64,000 nt of DNA, taken from assembly GCF_017640745.1 (NCBI RefSeq), contig NZ_JAEPQA010000014.1:1-64000 (forward strand), written 5' to 3'. Below the pieces are notes generated by a model. It saw nothing but the letters and a program-made list of their open reading frames with translations. It made no database searches and was not told the DNA's origin. The DNA comes from Nisaea sp. (lineage in GTDB: Bacteria; Pseudomonadota; Alphaproteobacteria; Thalassobaculales; Thalassobaculaceae). The translations under genes were made by a program, and so were the position numbers. Below, piece after piece: positions 43,053 to 52,267 of this stretch (position 1 is the stretch's first letter; every line of letters starts with the position of its first letter).

Positions 43053-44216
43053 ATGTCGACCGATGCCGAGGTGATCGCCGAGATCCGGCGGGCCGTAGCG
43101 ACGCTCTGCGCCGATTTTCCGGGCGAGTACTGGCGCGAGAAGGACCGCGAGCGGGCCTATCCGACGGAATTCGTGCAGGCGCTGACGGAGTCCGGTTATC
43201 TCGCGGTCCTGATCCCCGAGGAGTACGGTGGCAGCGGTCTTTCGATCAGCGCCGCCGCGGCGATCCTGGAAACGATCCACCGCAGTGGCTGCAGCGGTGG
43301 CGCCTGCCACGCGCAGATGTACATCATGGGCACGCTGCTCCGGCACGGCTCTGAAGAGCAGAAGCGGAAATACCTGCCGAAGATCGCCAGCGGCGAGCTC
43401 CGCCTGCAGGCCTTCGGCGTGACCGAGCCGACCAGCGGCACCGACACGCTCTCTCTTTCCACCACGGCTGTGAAGAAGGGCAATACGAAATACGTCGTGA
43501 ACGGGCAGAAGGTCTGGACCTCGCGCGCCGAGCATTCCGACCTGATGCTGCTGCTTGCCCGGACCACGCCGAAGGAAGAGGTGAAGAAGCGCACCGAGGG
43601 CCTCTCGGTCTTCATCGTCGACATGCGCGAGGCCAAGGGCAACGGTCTTGAGATCCGGCCGATCCGCGCCATGGTCAACCACTCCACGACCGAGGTCTTC
43701 TTCGACAATCTTGAGATCCCGGCCGATAGCCTGATCGGCGAGGAGGGCAAGGGATTCCGCTATATCCTCGACGGGATGAACGCGGAGCGCATCCTGATCT
43801 CCCACGAGAGCCTCGGCGACGCCCGCTGGTTCATCGAGAAGGCGACGAAATACGCGAGCGAGCGCAAGGTCTTCGGCCGGCCGATCGGGCAGAACCAGGG
43901 GGTCCAGTTCCCGATCGCGAAGGCCTATGCAGAGACCGAGGCGGCGGCGCTGATGGCGGAGAAGGCGGCGCAGCTCTTCGAGGCCGGAGAGCCCTGCGGC
44001 GCAGAGTCCAACATGGCTAAGATGCTGGCGGCGGAAGCGGCCTGGGCGGCGGCGGATACCTGCTTGCAGACTCATGGCGGCTTCGGTTTCGCCGAGGAGT
44101 ACGATGTCGAACGCAAGTTCCGCGAGGCCCGGCTGTTCCGGACCGCGCCGATCTCGACCAACATGATCCTTGCCTACATCGCGGAGCATGTCCTCGGCAT
44201 GCCCCGCTCCTACTGA
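43053..44216 (+). CDS. Acyl-CoA dehydrogenase
   Basis: A 387-residue acyl-CoA dehydrogenase with all three domains: N-terminal helices with IPEEYGGSGLS, a middle beta domain with FGVTEPTSGTDT and VNGQKVWTS (FAD contacts), and C-terminal helices with ASERKVFGRPIGQNQGVQ and HGGFGFAEEYDVER. It desaturates a CoA thioester, passing electrons to ETF. The CaiB-type gene follows 16 bases downstream, so the pair likely activates and oxidises an organic acid. AGGGAGGA precedes ATG 43053. Confidence 0.92.
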   Translation: MSTDAEVIAEIRRAVATLCADFPGEYWREKDRERAYPTEFVQALTESGYLAVLIPEEYGGSGLSISAAAAILETIHRSGCSGGACHAQMYIMGTLLRHGSEEQKRKYLPKIASGELRLQAFGVTEPTSGTDTLSLSTTAVKKGNTKYVVNGQKVWTSRAEHSDLMLLLARTTPKEEVKKRTEGLSVFIVDMREAKGNGLEIRPIRAMVNHSTTEVFFDNLEIPADSLIGEEGKGFRYILDGMNAERILISHESLGDARWFIEKATKYASERKVFGRPIGQNQGVQFPIAKAYAETEAAALMAEKAAQLFEAGEPCGAESNMAKMLAAEAAWAAADTCLQTHGGFGFAEEYDVERKFREARLFRTAPISTNMILAYIAEHVLGMPRSY

Positions 44217-44232
44217 GCGGGGAGGCGCTGTC

Positions 44233-45357
44233 ATGACAAAACCTCTCGACGGAATGCTGGTGCTCTCCATCGATCAGGCGGTGGCCGCGCCCTACTGCGC
44301 CTCCCGCCTCGCAGATGCCGGTGCGCGGGTGATCAAGGTCGAGCGCGCGGAGGGCGACTTTGCGCGCGGCTACGACCACGAGGTGCATGGCGAGAGCGCT
44401 TTCTTCCTCTGGCTGAACCGGGGCAAGGAGAGTCTCGTCGCGGATCTGAAGAACCCGGACGACCGCGCGCTGCTGCACCGGATCCTCGCGAAGGCCGACG
44501 TCTTCATCCAGAATCTCGCGCCCGGCGCGACGGACCGGATGGGCCTCGGATCGGACGAGCTGCGCAAACACTATCCGCGGCTGACCACGGTGGATATCAG
44601 CGGCTATGGGGACGAGGGGCCCTATGCCGAGATGAAGGCCTACGACTTCCTCGTCCAGGCGGAGAGCGGGCTGATCTCGGTGACCGGCTCGAAAGAGGAG
44701 ATGGGCCGGGTCGGGGTTTCGATCTGCGACATCGCCTGCGGCATGTTCGCCCGGATCGCGGTGCTCGAGGCGCTGCTGCTGCGCGGTCGGACGGGCGAGG
44801 GGAGCCAGATCAAGGTTTCTCTCTTCGGCGGCATGACCGAATGGATGTCGCCCTGGCTGCTGCATGAGGCCTACGGGGTGCTGAAGGAGCAGCGGATCGG
44901 TCTCAACCATCCTGCCATCGTGCCCTATGGGGCCTACGCCTGCGCCGGTGGGGACATGATCCTGATCGCGGTGCAGAACGACCGCGAGTGGCGCAAGCTC
45001 TGTGCGTCCGTGCTCGGCGACGAGAGCCTCGCGGACGACGAACGCTTCCGCACCAATACCGACCGCGTTGCCAACCGCGAGGGTGTGAATGCCGTGATCG
45101 ACCGTGTCTTCGGAGGCCTGACCCGCGAGCAGGTGAAGGAGAAGCTGAAAGCGGCCGGCATCGCCTTCGGCGCGATCAACAGCGTCGCCGATGTGCTGGC
45201 GCATCCGGCGTTGCGCCGTGTTCCGGTGGAAACGCCTGTCGGCACGATCGAGACGGTGGCGCCGCCGGCGAGCTTCACCGGCATGGACAATACGTTCCGT
45301 CCGGTGCCGCGCCTTGGCGAACATAGCGAGGCAATCAGGGCCGAATTTTCGGCCTGA
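44233..45357 (+). CDS. CaiB/BaiF family III CoA-transferase
   Basis: A 374-residue family III CoA-transferase. The catalytic aspartate is Asp166 in SICDIACG. Other markers are DAGARVIKVERAEGDFAR, FLWLNRGKESL and a GYGDEGPYAEMKAYDFLVQAESG block. It moves CoA between carboxylic acids, probably feeding the acyl-CoA dehydrogenase 16 bases upstream. GGGGAGG precedes ATG 44233. A strong terminator follows. Confidence 0.92.
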   Translation: MTKPLDGMLVLSIDQAVAAPYCASRLADAGARVIKVERAEGDFARGYDHEVHGESAFFLWLNRGKESLVADLKNPDDRALLHRILAKADVFIQNLAPGATDRMGLGSDELRKHYPRLTTVDISGYGDEGPYAEMKAYDFLVQAESGLISVTGSKEEMGRVGVSICDIACGMFARIAVLEALLLRGRTGEGSQIKVSLFGGMTEWMSPWLLHEAYGVLKEQRIGLNHPAIVPYGAYACAGGDMILIAVQNDREWRKLCASVLGDESLADDERFRTNTDRVANREGVNAVIDRVFGGLTREQVKEKLKAAGIAFGAINSVADVLAHPALRRVPVETPVGTIETVAPPASFTGMDNTFRPVPRLGEHSEAIRAEFSA

Positions 45358-45380
45358 AGATACTCTTCTCCCAAACGAAA

Positions 45381-45408
45381 ACGCCCGGCTCGAAGCCGGG
45401 CGTTTTTT
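45381..45408 (+). terminator. Rho-independent terminator after the CoA-transferase gene
   Basis: A 10-base-pair perfect stem (45381-45390 with 45394-45403, loop CGA) followed by TTTTT. On the minus strand the upstream A tract makes it usable for the convergent dctM transcript as well. Confidence 0.85.
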
Positions 45409-45425
45409 GTTTTGTCTCGGTCCTG

Positions 45426-47030
45426 CTAGTTCAGCAGCACGCTTGGCAGCCAGAGCGTGATTTCCGGAATGGCGACCACGATCCCGAGGCCGATCAGCTG
45501 CAGGATCACAAACGGGATGATCCCGCGATAGATCTGCTGCATCGAGACCATCTCCTTGGCCACACCCTTCATGTAGAAGAGCGCGAAGCCGAAGGGCGGC
45601 GTCAGGAAGGAGGTCTGCAGGTTGATCGCGACGATGATCGCGAACCAGTAGAGCACCTGCTGCTGTACAAACTCGATCTGCGCATTGTTCGTCGGCACTT
45701 CGAGCCCGAGATGCGGCGCGAATTCCGGCGCCATGGTCTGGATCACCGGCGCGAAGACCGGAAGGATGATCAGCGTGATCTCCAGCCAGTCGAAGAAGAA
45801 GCCGAGGATGAAGACCACGAACATCAACATGAACAGGAGCGGCCACGGGCCGAGCTCGAGCCATTCGATGAACTCGATGATCAGGTCTTCGCCATAGACG
45901 TTGCGGAAGATCGTCGAGAAGGCCGTCGCGCCGACGAAGATCAGGAAGATCATCGCTGTGGTGAGACCGGTCCGGTGCACGACGTCGCGCAGCACTTCCT
46001 TGTTCAGCGTCCCGTTGGCGAAGGCCAGGATCAGGGAACCGAAGGCACCGACGCCGGCGGCTTCCGTCGGCGTCGCCCAGCCGGCGAAGATGGAGCCGAG
46101 CACGAGCGTGATCAGGAAGATCGGCGGCACGAAGCCCTTCAGGATACCGCCGAGATAGCTGTCGCCTTCCATGCGTCCGATGATCATCGAGATCCCGAAC
46201 ACCATCAGGAAGCCGATCAGACCCCAGTTGAACACATCCGCGAGATGGGATTCCGCCATGATGTAGCAGAAAGCCATGGCTGCGGCGCTGAAACCGAAGA
46301 ATTTCAGGATGTTCTTCTTGTTGCTGGGTTCCATCTGGATCGCGTCTTCGGCGATCGCCGGCGCCTTCTCGGGCGAGATGATCCCGATCACCACAATGTA
46401 AACGACATAGAGGCCGGACAGCAGCAGGCCCGGGAAGATGGCCCCGACGAAGAGGTTGCCGACCGAGACGGCCAGCAGGCTTCCCATCAGCACCAGCATG
46501 ATCGACGGCGGGATCAGAATGCCGAGGGTCGCGCTGGCCGCCAGAGTGCCTGTTGCGAGCGAACGGTCGTATTTCTGGGAGATCATGGTGGGAAGCGCCA
46601 TCAGGGTCATCATGACGACGGATGCGCCGATGATGCCCGTGGTCGCGGCCATGATCGTGCCCATGACCGTCACCGCGAGGGCGAGGGCTCCCGGAACGCG
46701 CCGGAACAGAACCTGCAGGATATGCAGGAGATCTTCCGCGACCTTGGACCGCTCGAGCATCGTTCCCATGAAAACGAAACATGGGATCGCCACCAGAATG
46801 GGGTTCTGGATCGCTCCCGAAGCCCCGTCGCCGCCCCAGATCCGTTGGACGACCTGGAAGAAGACCGCGAAATCGAGCACATCGAGCCAGATCCCGAGGA
46901 GGCCGAACGAGACCGCGACGCCGCCGAGCGCGAAGGCCACGGGAAGTCCCGTGAAGAGCATCAGCGCGAGCGCAAGGAACATGTACGCTCCGATGAACTC
47001 GTAGAAATGATCGTAAAGAACCTCAAACAT
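45426..47030 (-). CDS. dctM: TRAP transporter large permease
   Basis: A 534-residue DctM-type membrane protein with about 12 TM segments. Family markers include FTGLPVAFALGG, IPCFVFMGTMLERS, GIIGASVVMMTLMALPTM, SATLGILIPPSIMLVLMG and ATPTEAAGVGAFG. The length exceeds a minimal DctM (about 430) because of an insertion near 230-300 with extra hydrophobic stretches. Sodium-driven import of an organic acid captured by DctP. Convergent with the CoA-transferase gene. Confidence 0.92.
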   Translation of the reverse strand: MFEVLYDHFYEFIGAYMFLALALMLFTGLPVAFALGGVAVSFGLLGIWLDVLDFAVFFQVVQRIWGGDGASGAIQNPILVAIPCFVFMGTMLERSKVAEDLLHILQVLFRRVPGALALAVTVMGTIMAATTGIIGASVVMMTLMALPTMISQKYDRSLATGTLAASATLGILIPPSIMLVLMGSLLAVSVGNLFVGAIFPGLLLSGLYVVYIVVIGIISPEKAPAIAEDAIQMEPSNKKNILKFFGFSAAAMAFCYIMAESHLADVFNWGLIGFLMVFGISMIIGRMEGDSYLGGILKGFVPPIFLITLVLGSIFAGWATPTEAAGVGAFGSLILAFANGTLNKEVLRDVVHRTGLTTAMIFLIFVGATAFSTIFRNVYGEDLIIEFIEWLELGPWPLLFMLMFVVFILGFFFDWLEITLIILPVFAPVIQTMAPEFAPHLGLEVPTNNAQIEFVQQQVLYWFAIIVAINLQTSFLTPPFGFALFYMKGVAKEMVSMQQIYRGIIPFVILQLIGLGIVVAIPEITLWLPSVLLN

Positions 47031-47081
47031 CTTGGATATCGCCGCCCCTGGATTTATCGCCGGTTTTCATGATCAATCCGC

Positions 47082-47696
47082 TCATTCCGGCTTGTGGTGC
47101 TCGTAGTTGAAGATTTCCAAAGCGTCTCTCGCTTCCTCATGCTCTTCGCGCGTGCCGAACAGGTAGGCCGCGAGCCGGAACAGGGTGGCAAAGATCGCCA
47201 GAGCCAGGACGACGCAGCCGATCAGCATGAATCCCTTGATGACGTAGCGCCAAGGAATGCCGGTCATGGATTCCGAGCCTTCGCCCTGCAAATAGGAGAT
47301 CGAGACCAGCACCCAGGATTCCCAGGCAACCGCGAACAGGAACGGAAGGGCGAGTACCAACAGCCCGATGAATTCCATCCAGGCCTGCTTGCGCGGCCGA
47401 ATGTGCTCGCGGAAGACGTCGACGCGGACATGGGCGTTGGCGAGATATCCGAACCCGAATGTCAGCAGCAGGATGATGCCGTGCAGGTGCCACTGCATGT
47501 CCTGAAGGATAGTCGAGACCGAGTATCCGTAATCGATGGAGAACTGGGAGAAGTAGAGGCGAATGAAATCCACCTTCCGGGTCACGACATCGAAGACGAT
47601 CATGAGCACGAGCGGGACGATGAGCCATGCCGCCGCCTGGCCCATATTTCGGGACCATCGATCAAGAACGCTCGCAAGGTTAAGCGCGGCTTTCAT
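47082..47696 (-). CDS. dctQ: TRAP transporter small permease
   Basis: A 204-residue DctQ-type membrane protein with four TM helices (about 17-34, 68-86, 104-128 and 150-176). The family signature GYLANAHVRVDVFREH sits between helices 2 and 3. ATG 47696 has a weak GGGG site; an upstream in-frame start at 47792 would add an unlikely polar leader. It lies 51 bases before dctM and 158 bases after dctP, with a terminator hairpin in that gap. Confidence 0.88.
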   Translation of the reverse strand: MKAALNLASVLDRWSRNMGQAAAWLIVPLVLMIVFDVVTRKVDFIRLYFSQFSIDYGYSVSTILQDMQWHLHGIILLLTFGFGYLANAHVRVDVFREHIRPRKQAWMEFIGLLVLALPFLFAVAWESWVLVSISYLQGEGSESMTGIPWRYVIKGFMLIGCVVLALAIFATLFRLAAYLFGTREEHEEARDALEIFNYEHHKPE

Positions 47697-47802
47697 AAAT
47701 GAAACCCCATTTGGATGAGAGTGAGAGACTGATCCCTTGAACCGCTCGGTTGCTGGAAGCGGTCTGACCTTGTCGAGCCGGTCCGTTCTCAAGGGGCATC
47801 AA

Positions 47803-47840
47803 ACAGAAAAGTCGGGAGACCCTTCGAAAAGGGTCTCCCG
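47803..47840 (-). terminator. Terminator/attenuator hairpin between dctP and dctQ
   Basis: A 12-base-pair perfect stem (47813-47824 with 47829-47840, loop CGAA). On the minus strand it is followed by ACTTTTCTGTTT. It sits 14 bases after the dctP stop and should leave excess binding protein over permease. Confidence 0.75.
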
Positions 47841-47854
47841 CATTTAAGCGTCTC

Positions 47855-48910
47855 TTATTTCAGGTAACCGCGGTCACCCCAGACCTTGAAGCCCTCGTTG
47901 AACTTCGTGTAGCTGTCCCAGAGCTTCTGGACGTCGGGGTTGGCCGCCAGCTCTTCCGCCAGCACTTCTTCCCACTTCGCCTTGAACTGGGCGAGCTGGT
48001 CGGACGTCCAGTTGACCATCTCCACGCCGTCTTTCTGGTTGGCGATCATCGCCTCGAACTGGGAGGCTTCGCCGTCGGCGATCATGTCGGTCACGTTCTT
48101 GTCGCACGCGATCTCGAGCATGGCCCGCTGACCGTCGGACAGAGCGTTCCACTTGTCCATGTTGATCAGCAGTTCGTTGGAGGTGGACTGCTGGTGCCAG
48201 CCCGGGAAGTAGTTGTACTTGGCGATCTGGTAGAAGCCGTAGGAACGGTCGATCGCCGGCATGGAGAATTCGGTGGCGTCGATCGTGCCACGCTCCAGGG
48301 CCGGGTAGATGTCGCCGCCAGCAAGCTGCTGGGTCGAAACACCGAACTTCTGCATGACCTTCGCGCCGACGCCGAAGAAGCGCATCTTCAGGCCCTTCAG
48401 CTCATCGAGGCTCTCGATCTTCTTACGGAACCAGCCGGAAGTCTCCGGCGGGATCATGCCGCAGAGCAGATATTTGATGTTGTCGCGGCCGTAGAGTTCC
48501 TCGCCGATCTGCGTACCGCCGCCATATTTGAACCAGGCGACGAATTCCGGCGCTGCCGGGCCGAACGGCCAGGTCGACAGGAACGCGTAGGCCGAGTTCT
48601 TGCCCTGGTTGGCGCCCGGGGTACCGAAGGCCGCGTCGATCGCGCCCTGGCTGATCGGGTCGTAGTAGGCATAGCCACCGGTCAGAGCGCCCGGCTCGAA
48701 GACCTTGATGTCGAAATCGCCGTCGGACATCCGTCCGATGCCTTCGGCGATACGGTGCGGCGGCGGGCCCAGAACCTTGACGTTCTGGCCGAACGCAGCG
48801 TGCATTTTCCAGCGAACTTTCTTGGCCTCGGCATCGCCGGAACCAATACCAATCGCCACAGTCGAAGCGATCGCAAGCGCTCCAAACGTCTTAAGCAAAC
48901 CCAATTTCAT
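47855..48910 (-). CDS. dctP: TRAP transporter substrate-binding protein
   Basis: A 351-residue DctP-family periplasmic protein with a signal peptide (1-29, cleavage AEA-KK). It contains the conserved LKGLKMRFFGVGAKVMQKFGVS block, whose Arg (about residue 179) binds the ligand carboxylate, then QQLAGGDIYPALERGTIDATEF. The Phe-rich YGFYQIAKYNYFPGWHQQST region resembles members that take keto acids or mannitol-like ligands. Ligand unknown; the adjacent convergent CoA-transferase and dehydrogenase genes suggest an organic acid. Confidence 0.92.
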   Translation of the reverse strand: MKLGLLKTFGALAIASTVAIGIGSGDAEAKKVRWKMHAAFGQNVKVLGPPPHRIAEGIGRMSDGDFDIKVFEPGALTGGYAYYDPISQGAIDAAFGTPGANQGKNSAYAFLSTWPFGPAAPEFVAWFKYGGGTQIGEELYGRDNIKYLLCGMIPPETSGWFRKKIESLDELKGLKMRFFGVGAKVMQKFGVSTQQLAGGDIYPALERGTIDATEFSMPAIDRSYGFYQIAKYNYFPGWHQQSTSNELLINMDKWNALSDGQRAMLEIACDKNVTDMIADGEASQFEAMIANQKDGVEMVNWTSDQLAQFKAKWEEVLAEELAANPDVQKLWDSYTKFNEGFKVWGDRGYLK

Positions 48911-49165
48911 GAGTTACCTCCCTATTTCATTATCTAGCCGGACCCGGTTTTCCGGATCTCATTGTTAAACCCCACAGTCAGTTTTAACCGGCGTCCGGCG
49001 TCTCATCCGAGGCCGCTTGGTCCCGTGGTGGCCGAAGTATTGCCATGATTCCGCACGCCGTCAAAGCCTTCGAGTCCAAGGGGCGGGCCGGGTACAGCGT
49101 TTTCCCGGTATGAGGAAATACGTCTATGTATACGTTATTTGTCTTGAATTCCGCAGAGTTCTGCG
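48911..49165. promoter_or_regulatory. dctP upstream region
   Basis: 255 bases between dctP and the HAD phosphatase gene, both on the minus strand. The stretch 49110-49150 is AT-rich and carries two direct ATACGT copies 12 bases apart (49118-49123 and 49130-49135) and a GTATAC palindrome (49128-49133). It could be an operator of a GntR-type regulator and the dctP promoter. No matching regulator is in the window. Confidence 0.35.
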
Positions 49166-49888
49166 TCAGAGCGCCCGCCGGAGTAGAGTCGGCAAATGGC
49201 CCGCGTCCGGGATGATAAAATCCGAAATTTTTGTCAATTCGGCCTCGGGCGTGGCACCAGTGAGTACGCCGATCGTGGCGCGACAGCCGGCAGCACGGCC
49301 GGCATCCATGTCGGCCAAGTTGTCTCCGACCATCACCGTTTCGGAAGCCCTCAGGTTCGAAGCATCCAGGAAAGCGTGGATCATGTCTGGCGCCGGTTTG
49401 GCGGCGTGGCCGCTGTCGTATCCGGCAACGAAATCGACGAGATCGCCTAGGCCAAGACGATCGATCATGTCCCGCGCGCCGCGTTCGGCGTCGTTCGTGA
49501 CAACCGCGATTCGCATGTCCTGGCTCCGCAGTGCCGTGAACAGCGTGCCGAGGTCGCACACCGGAGTCAGGTTCCGGGAAGCGTGATCCAGCCAGTAATC
49601 GTCGAGCCAATCGGCGAGGATGTCCGGAGAGGGGAGGCCTGGCGCCAGGCTCCGCCAGAGCGAGGCGACTTCGAGCGCGGTGCCCTGCGCGAGCAACGTT
49701 CCCGGCGCTATTGTCCAGGCTTCCGGGTCGCCACCCGCGGCCCGTGTCAGGTCGGCGGCATCCACGTCGAGCGCATGCAGGTCGACAAGCTCCACCGCCA
49801 CGGACAGCAGACCGGGAAGCCATGTCTTTTCGAAATCGATGAGCGTGCCGTCCTTGTCGAACGCCACGCCGCGGACGGGTCCGGGCAC
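49166..49888 (-). CDS. HAD-family phosphatase, phosphoglycolate phosphatase-like
   Basis: A 240-residue HAD hydrolase. Motif I is FDKDGTLID (nucleophile Asp11, acid Asp13), motif II is VVTND, motif III Lys is in AAKPAPD, and motif IV is MVGDNLADMDAG. A helical cap inserts at about 20-90. Phosphoglycolate phosphatase is a common annotation, but the substrate is not determined. The start is GTG 49888, 7 bases after a GGAG; no ATG is nearby. Confidence 0.85.
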   Translation of the reverse strand: MPGPVRGVAFDKDGTLIDFEKTWLPGLLSVAVELVDLHALDVDAADLTRAAGGDPEAWTIAPGTLLAQGTALEVASLWRSLAPGLPSPDILADWLDDYWLDHASRNLTPVCDLGTLFTALRSQDMRIAVVTNDAERGARDMIDRLGLGDLVDFVAGYDSGHAAKPAPDMIHAFLDASNLRASETVMVGDNLADMDAGRAAGCRATIGVLTGATPEAELTKISDFIIPDAGHLPTLLRRAL

Positions 49889-49986
49889 CGGGGAAGCTCC
49901 ATGTTGCGCGATCGTGCGAGGGCAGGCTCGCGCGCCGGAAGCCTTTTCGCAAGCCCCTCTCGCGCGGGGCCTGCCGCCGGTTGACG

Positions 49987-50820
49987 TCAATTGACGTTGG
50001 TCACGAAACCCGCTGCAGCCTGCCGCTCCTCTTTCAGCTTTTGCCAGGCGGCGAGCTTGCTGGCCCTGCGGTTCTCGAACTCCAGCTTGAGCTGGCGTGC
50101 CGTCTCGGATGCGATCTCGAGCTGACGGGCGGCGCGGGCTTCGCGGATTGCAGCCTCCTGCTCGTGTCGCTCGCGCCGTGTCTCCGCATCCGCGCTGAGA
50201 GCCTCGGCGCGTGCCGCGGAACGGGCGGCGAGTTCGATATCGTCCTTGGACGGATCCGCCGCGGTGACCGCGACACCTTTGTATGCCTGCTGCTGAAGGC
50301 GGGAGACCGCATGTCGGTAATTCCTGCCGCGTGTCTCGTTGCCGGAATGATAATGCTCGATCGCATCGCGCCAGGAGCCGTGGCGCGTCTTCAGTTCGGT
50401 CAGGAAAAGTGCCGCATATTCGGTATTCCGGTCCGGATCGAAGGCCTCTTCCAGATCCTCGAAGGCCTTGCCGTGATAATGCAGATTGATCTGCATGCAG
50501 CCGACATCGATGTTCGTGATGCCTTTCGCCAGCAGGCGGCGGACCTCGGCCATGGCCGCGATCTTGTTCGGAAAATGCTTGCCCTCGCCGCCGGATGTCA
50601 CTGTCCAGGGCCAAGTGTAGCTTTCCTGCCGTTCGTCATGCCAGCGTCCGGTCTCCTTCAGCGAGATCGCGAACAGGAGATGGCGCGGAATGCGGTGCTC
50701 GTCCTCAGCGTGACGGGCTGCATTGGCGCACATCCGGTCCGAGGTTTCGCTTGCCCCGGCAAGGCCGGAGAGAACCAGAAACGGGGCGGCAAGTATGGCC
50801 AGTTTGAACAGAAAGCGCAT
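49987..50820 (-). CDS. Lytic transglycosylase (SLT domain) with coiled-coil tail
   Basis: A 277-residue exported enzyme that cleaves peptidoglycan glycan strands. A signal peptide covers 1-23 (LAGAS). The SLT catalytic glutamate is Glu56 in AISLKETG. Supporting motifs are NIDVGCMQINLHYH, a long AFDPDRNTEYAALFL helix and AIEHYHSGNE. The last about 80 residues are a charged Ala/Glu/Arg coiled coil, unusual for a small LT and possibly a docking element. Such enzymes also serve flagellar or secretion-system assembly. Confidence 0.87.
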   Translation of the reverse strand: MRFLFKLAILAAPFLVLSGLAGASETSDRMCANAARHAEDEHRIPRHLLFAISLKETGRWHDERQESYTWPWTVTSGGEGKHFPNKIAAMAEVRRLLAKGITNIDVGCMQINLHYHGKAFEDLEEAFDPDRNTEYAALFLTELKTRHGSWRDAIEHYHSGNETRGRNYRHAVSRLQQQAYKGVAVTAADPSKDDIELAARSAARAEALSADAETRRERHEQEAAIREARAARQLEIASETARQLKLEFENRRASKLAAWQKLKEERQAAAGFVTNVN

Positions 50821-50883
50821 GGTCTCACTCCTTTTCGGGAGTGGAGAAGCAAGGACCGTGCCGAAGTGGTTATGCCGGTTCCG

Positions 50884-51876
50884 TCATTCCGCTGCGACCC
50901 GGGCCGCCCCGGGGCCGCCCGCTGCGGCATGCAGCGCAGCTTCCGAAAGCTCGGCGAGGAGCGCTGCCATGTCCTGCTTCAGCGGCGCCAGCCCGGCGCG
51001 CGGTTCGATCCGCCGCTCGTCCATGTAGAGGGCGCGGTTGATCTCGATCTGGAGAACATGGATGCCGATCGCCGGACGGCCATAGTGGCGGGTCACGAAG
51101 CCGCCTGCATAGGGGCTGTTGCGGCGCACCGTGTAGTGGCGGGCCCGGAAGAAGCTTTCCGCGCGCTCTATGAAGATCGGCGCGGCGGTGACGCCATGGC
51201 TGTCGCCGAGCACGATATCGATCGGCCGGCGCTCACTGCGCACATGGCGGACCGCGCTCGAGGGCATGGAATGGCCGTCGACCAGCAGGCAGAACCCGAA
51301 CCGCTCCAGCGCCTCGGCGATCAGCCGCTGCAGGGCCCGGTGATACGGGATGTAATAGCGCCGGATCCGCTCCTCGGCCTCCGCGAAGGTGAGCTTGCGG
51401 CCGTAGACCGGCTCGGAATTCGCCACCACGCGGGCGATCGTACCGAGCCCGGCGGAAATCCGGATGCTGTCGGTCACCGCGCCGTCCGGGAGCGGGTCGG
51501 AGAACATGCTCGGATCCAGCTCGTAGGGCTCGCGGTTGACGTCGACATAGACCCGCGGAAAGTGGGCGGTCAGCAGCGGTGCGCCTGCTCGGCTCGCCCC
51601 CTCCAGCACCTCCTCCATGAAGCCGTCCTCGGAAGAGCGGAGATCGAGCGGGCCGAGCCGCGAGGCCTCGACCAGGTCGCGCGGGTAGAGGCGCCCGCTA
51701 TGCGGCGAGGCGACGACGAGCGGACTGGCCGGCGCGGCGGGGCGCACGATGCGATAGACGTCGGCGATCTCGTCCGGCACCGGCGGCACCGGATCGGCGG
51801 TCACGTCGCCCGAGGAAAGGAAGCCCGGTTCGATGATCGCGGCGACTTTCTCGTCCATCGCTGTTTCGCTCGTCAA
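50884..51876 (-). CDS. N-formylglutamate amidohydrolase family protein
   Basis: A 330-residue enzyme of the N-formylglutamate amidohydrolase family, with the metal-dependent motifs ASPHSGRLYP, SSEDGFMEE, VDVNREPYELDP and DGHSMPS. It releases formate from N-formyl-L-glutamate in histidine breakdown; family members may hydrolyse other N-acylglutamates. GGAGG at 51884-51888 with a 7-base spacer favours TTG 51876; ATG 51858 is the alternative. The C-terminal Ala-rich tail is variable in the family. No hut genes are beside it. Confidence 0.85.
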   Translation of the reverse strand: MTSETAMDEKVAAIIEPGFLSSGDVTADPVPPVPDEIADVYRIVRPAAPASPLVVASPHSGRLYPRDLVEASRLGPLDLRSSEDGFMEEVLEGASRAGAPLLTAHFPRVYVDVNREPYELDPSMFSDPLPDGAVTDSIRISAGLGTIARVVANSEPVYGRKLTFAEAEERIRRYYIPYHRALQRLIAEALERFGFCLLVDGHSMPSSAVRHVRSERRPIDIVLGDSHGVTAAPIFIERAESFFRARHYTVRRNSPYAGGFVTRHYGRPAIGIHVLQIEINRALYMDERRIEPRAGLAPLKQDMAALLAELSEAALHAAAGGPGAARVAAE

Positions 51877-52092
51877 TCCGAAGCCTCCACATGTCGCCAA
51901 TGTCTCTCCAACCTAATATGGATTGCGCCGATGGCAAGCGTCACGCGCCCAGGCCCGCAAGGCGCGTTGCGCCACGCCCGGCGGGCGTCAAAAAGTGAGC
52001 GAAAAGCGGTGAAAGAGGTCTTGCAAATCGATCTGACGCTGGCTATACACACGCCTCCTTCGCGGCGACACAATCCCGATGCCGCAAAGATA

Positions 52093-52167
52093 GGGCGCGT
52101 AGCTCAGCGGGAGAGCACTACGTTGACATCGTAGGGGTCGCTGGTTCAATCCCAGCCGCGCCCACCA
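52093..52167 (+). tRNA. tRNA-Val (GAC)
   Basis: A complete cloverleaf. The acceptor stem GGGCGCG pairs with CGCGCCC, the D stem is GCTC/GAGC, the anticodon stem CTACG/CGTAG encloses TTGACAT (anticodon GAC, valine), and the T stem CTGG/CCAG has TTCAATC in the loop. The discriminator A and CCA are encoded. A tyrosine integrase begins 100 bases downstream, so the 3' half is the probable attachment site of an integrated element. Confidence 0.95.
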
Positions 52168-52267
52168 TCTACAGAACTGAGATCATTGATCTTTTTCTGT
52201 GTAGATCTGCCCCGAACATCCTCTGAACGCCTTGCTGTCACACCATTTGTCACAGTGAGGTCCAACC

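Noticed and set aside
44017..46782. A 921-codon minus-strand frame spanning the CoA-transferase and dctM.
   Set aside because: It crosses a strong terminator and two well-supported genes in other frames and has no domain of its own.
49118..49135. Direct ATACGT repeats taken as a definite GntR operator.
   Set aside because: Two six-base copies are weak evidence and no GntR-type gene is in the window; kept only as a low-confidence control region.
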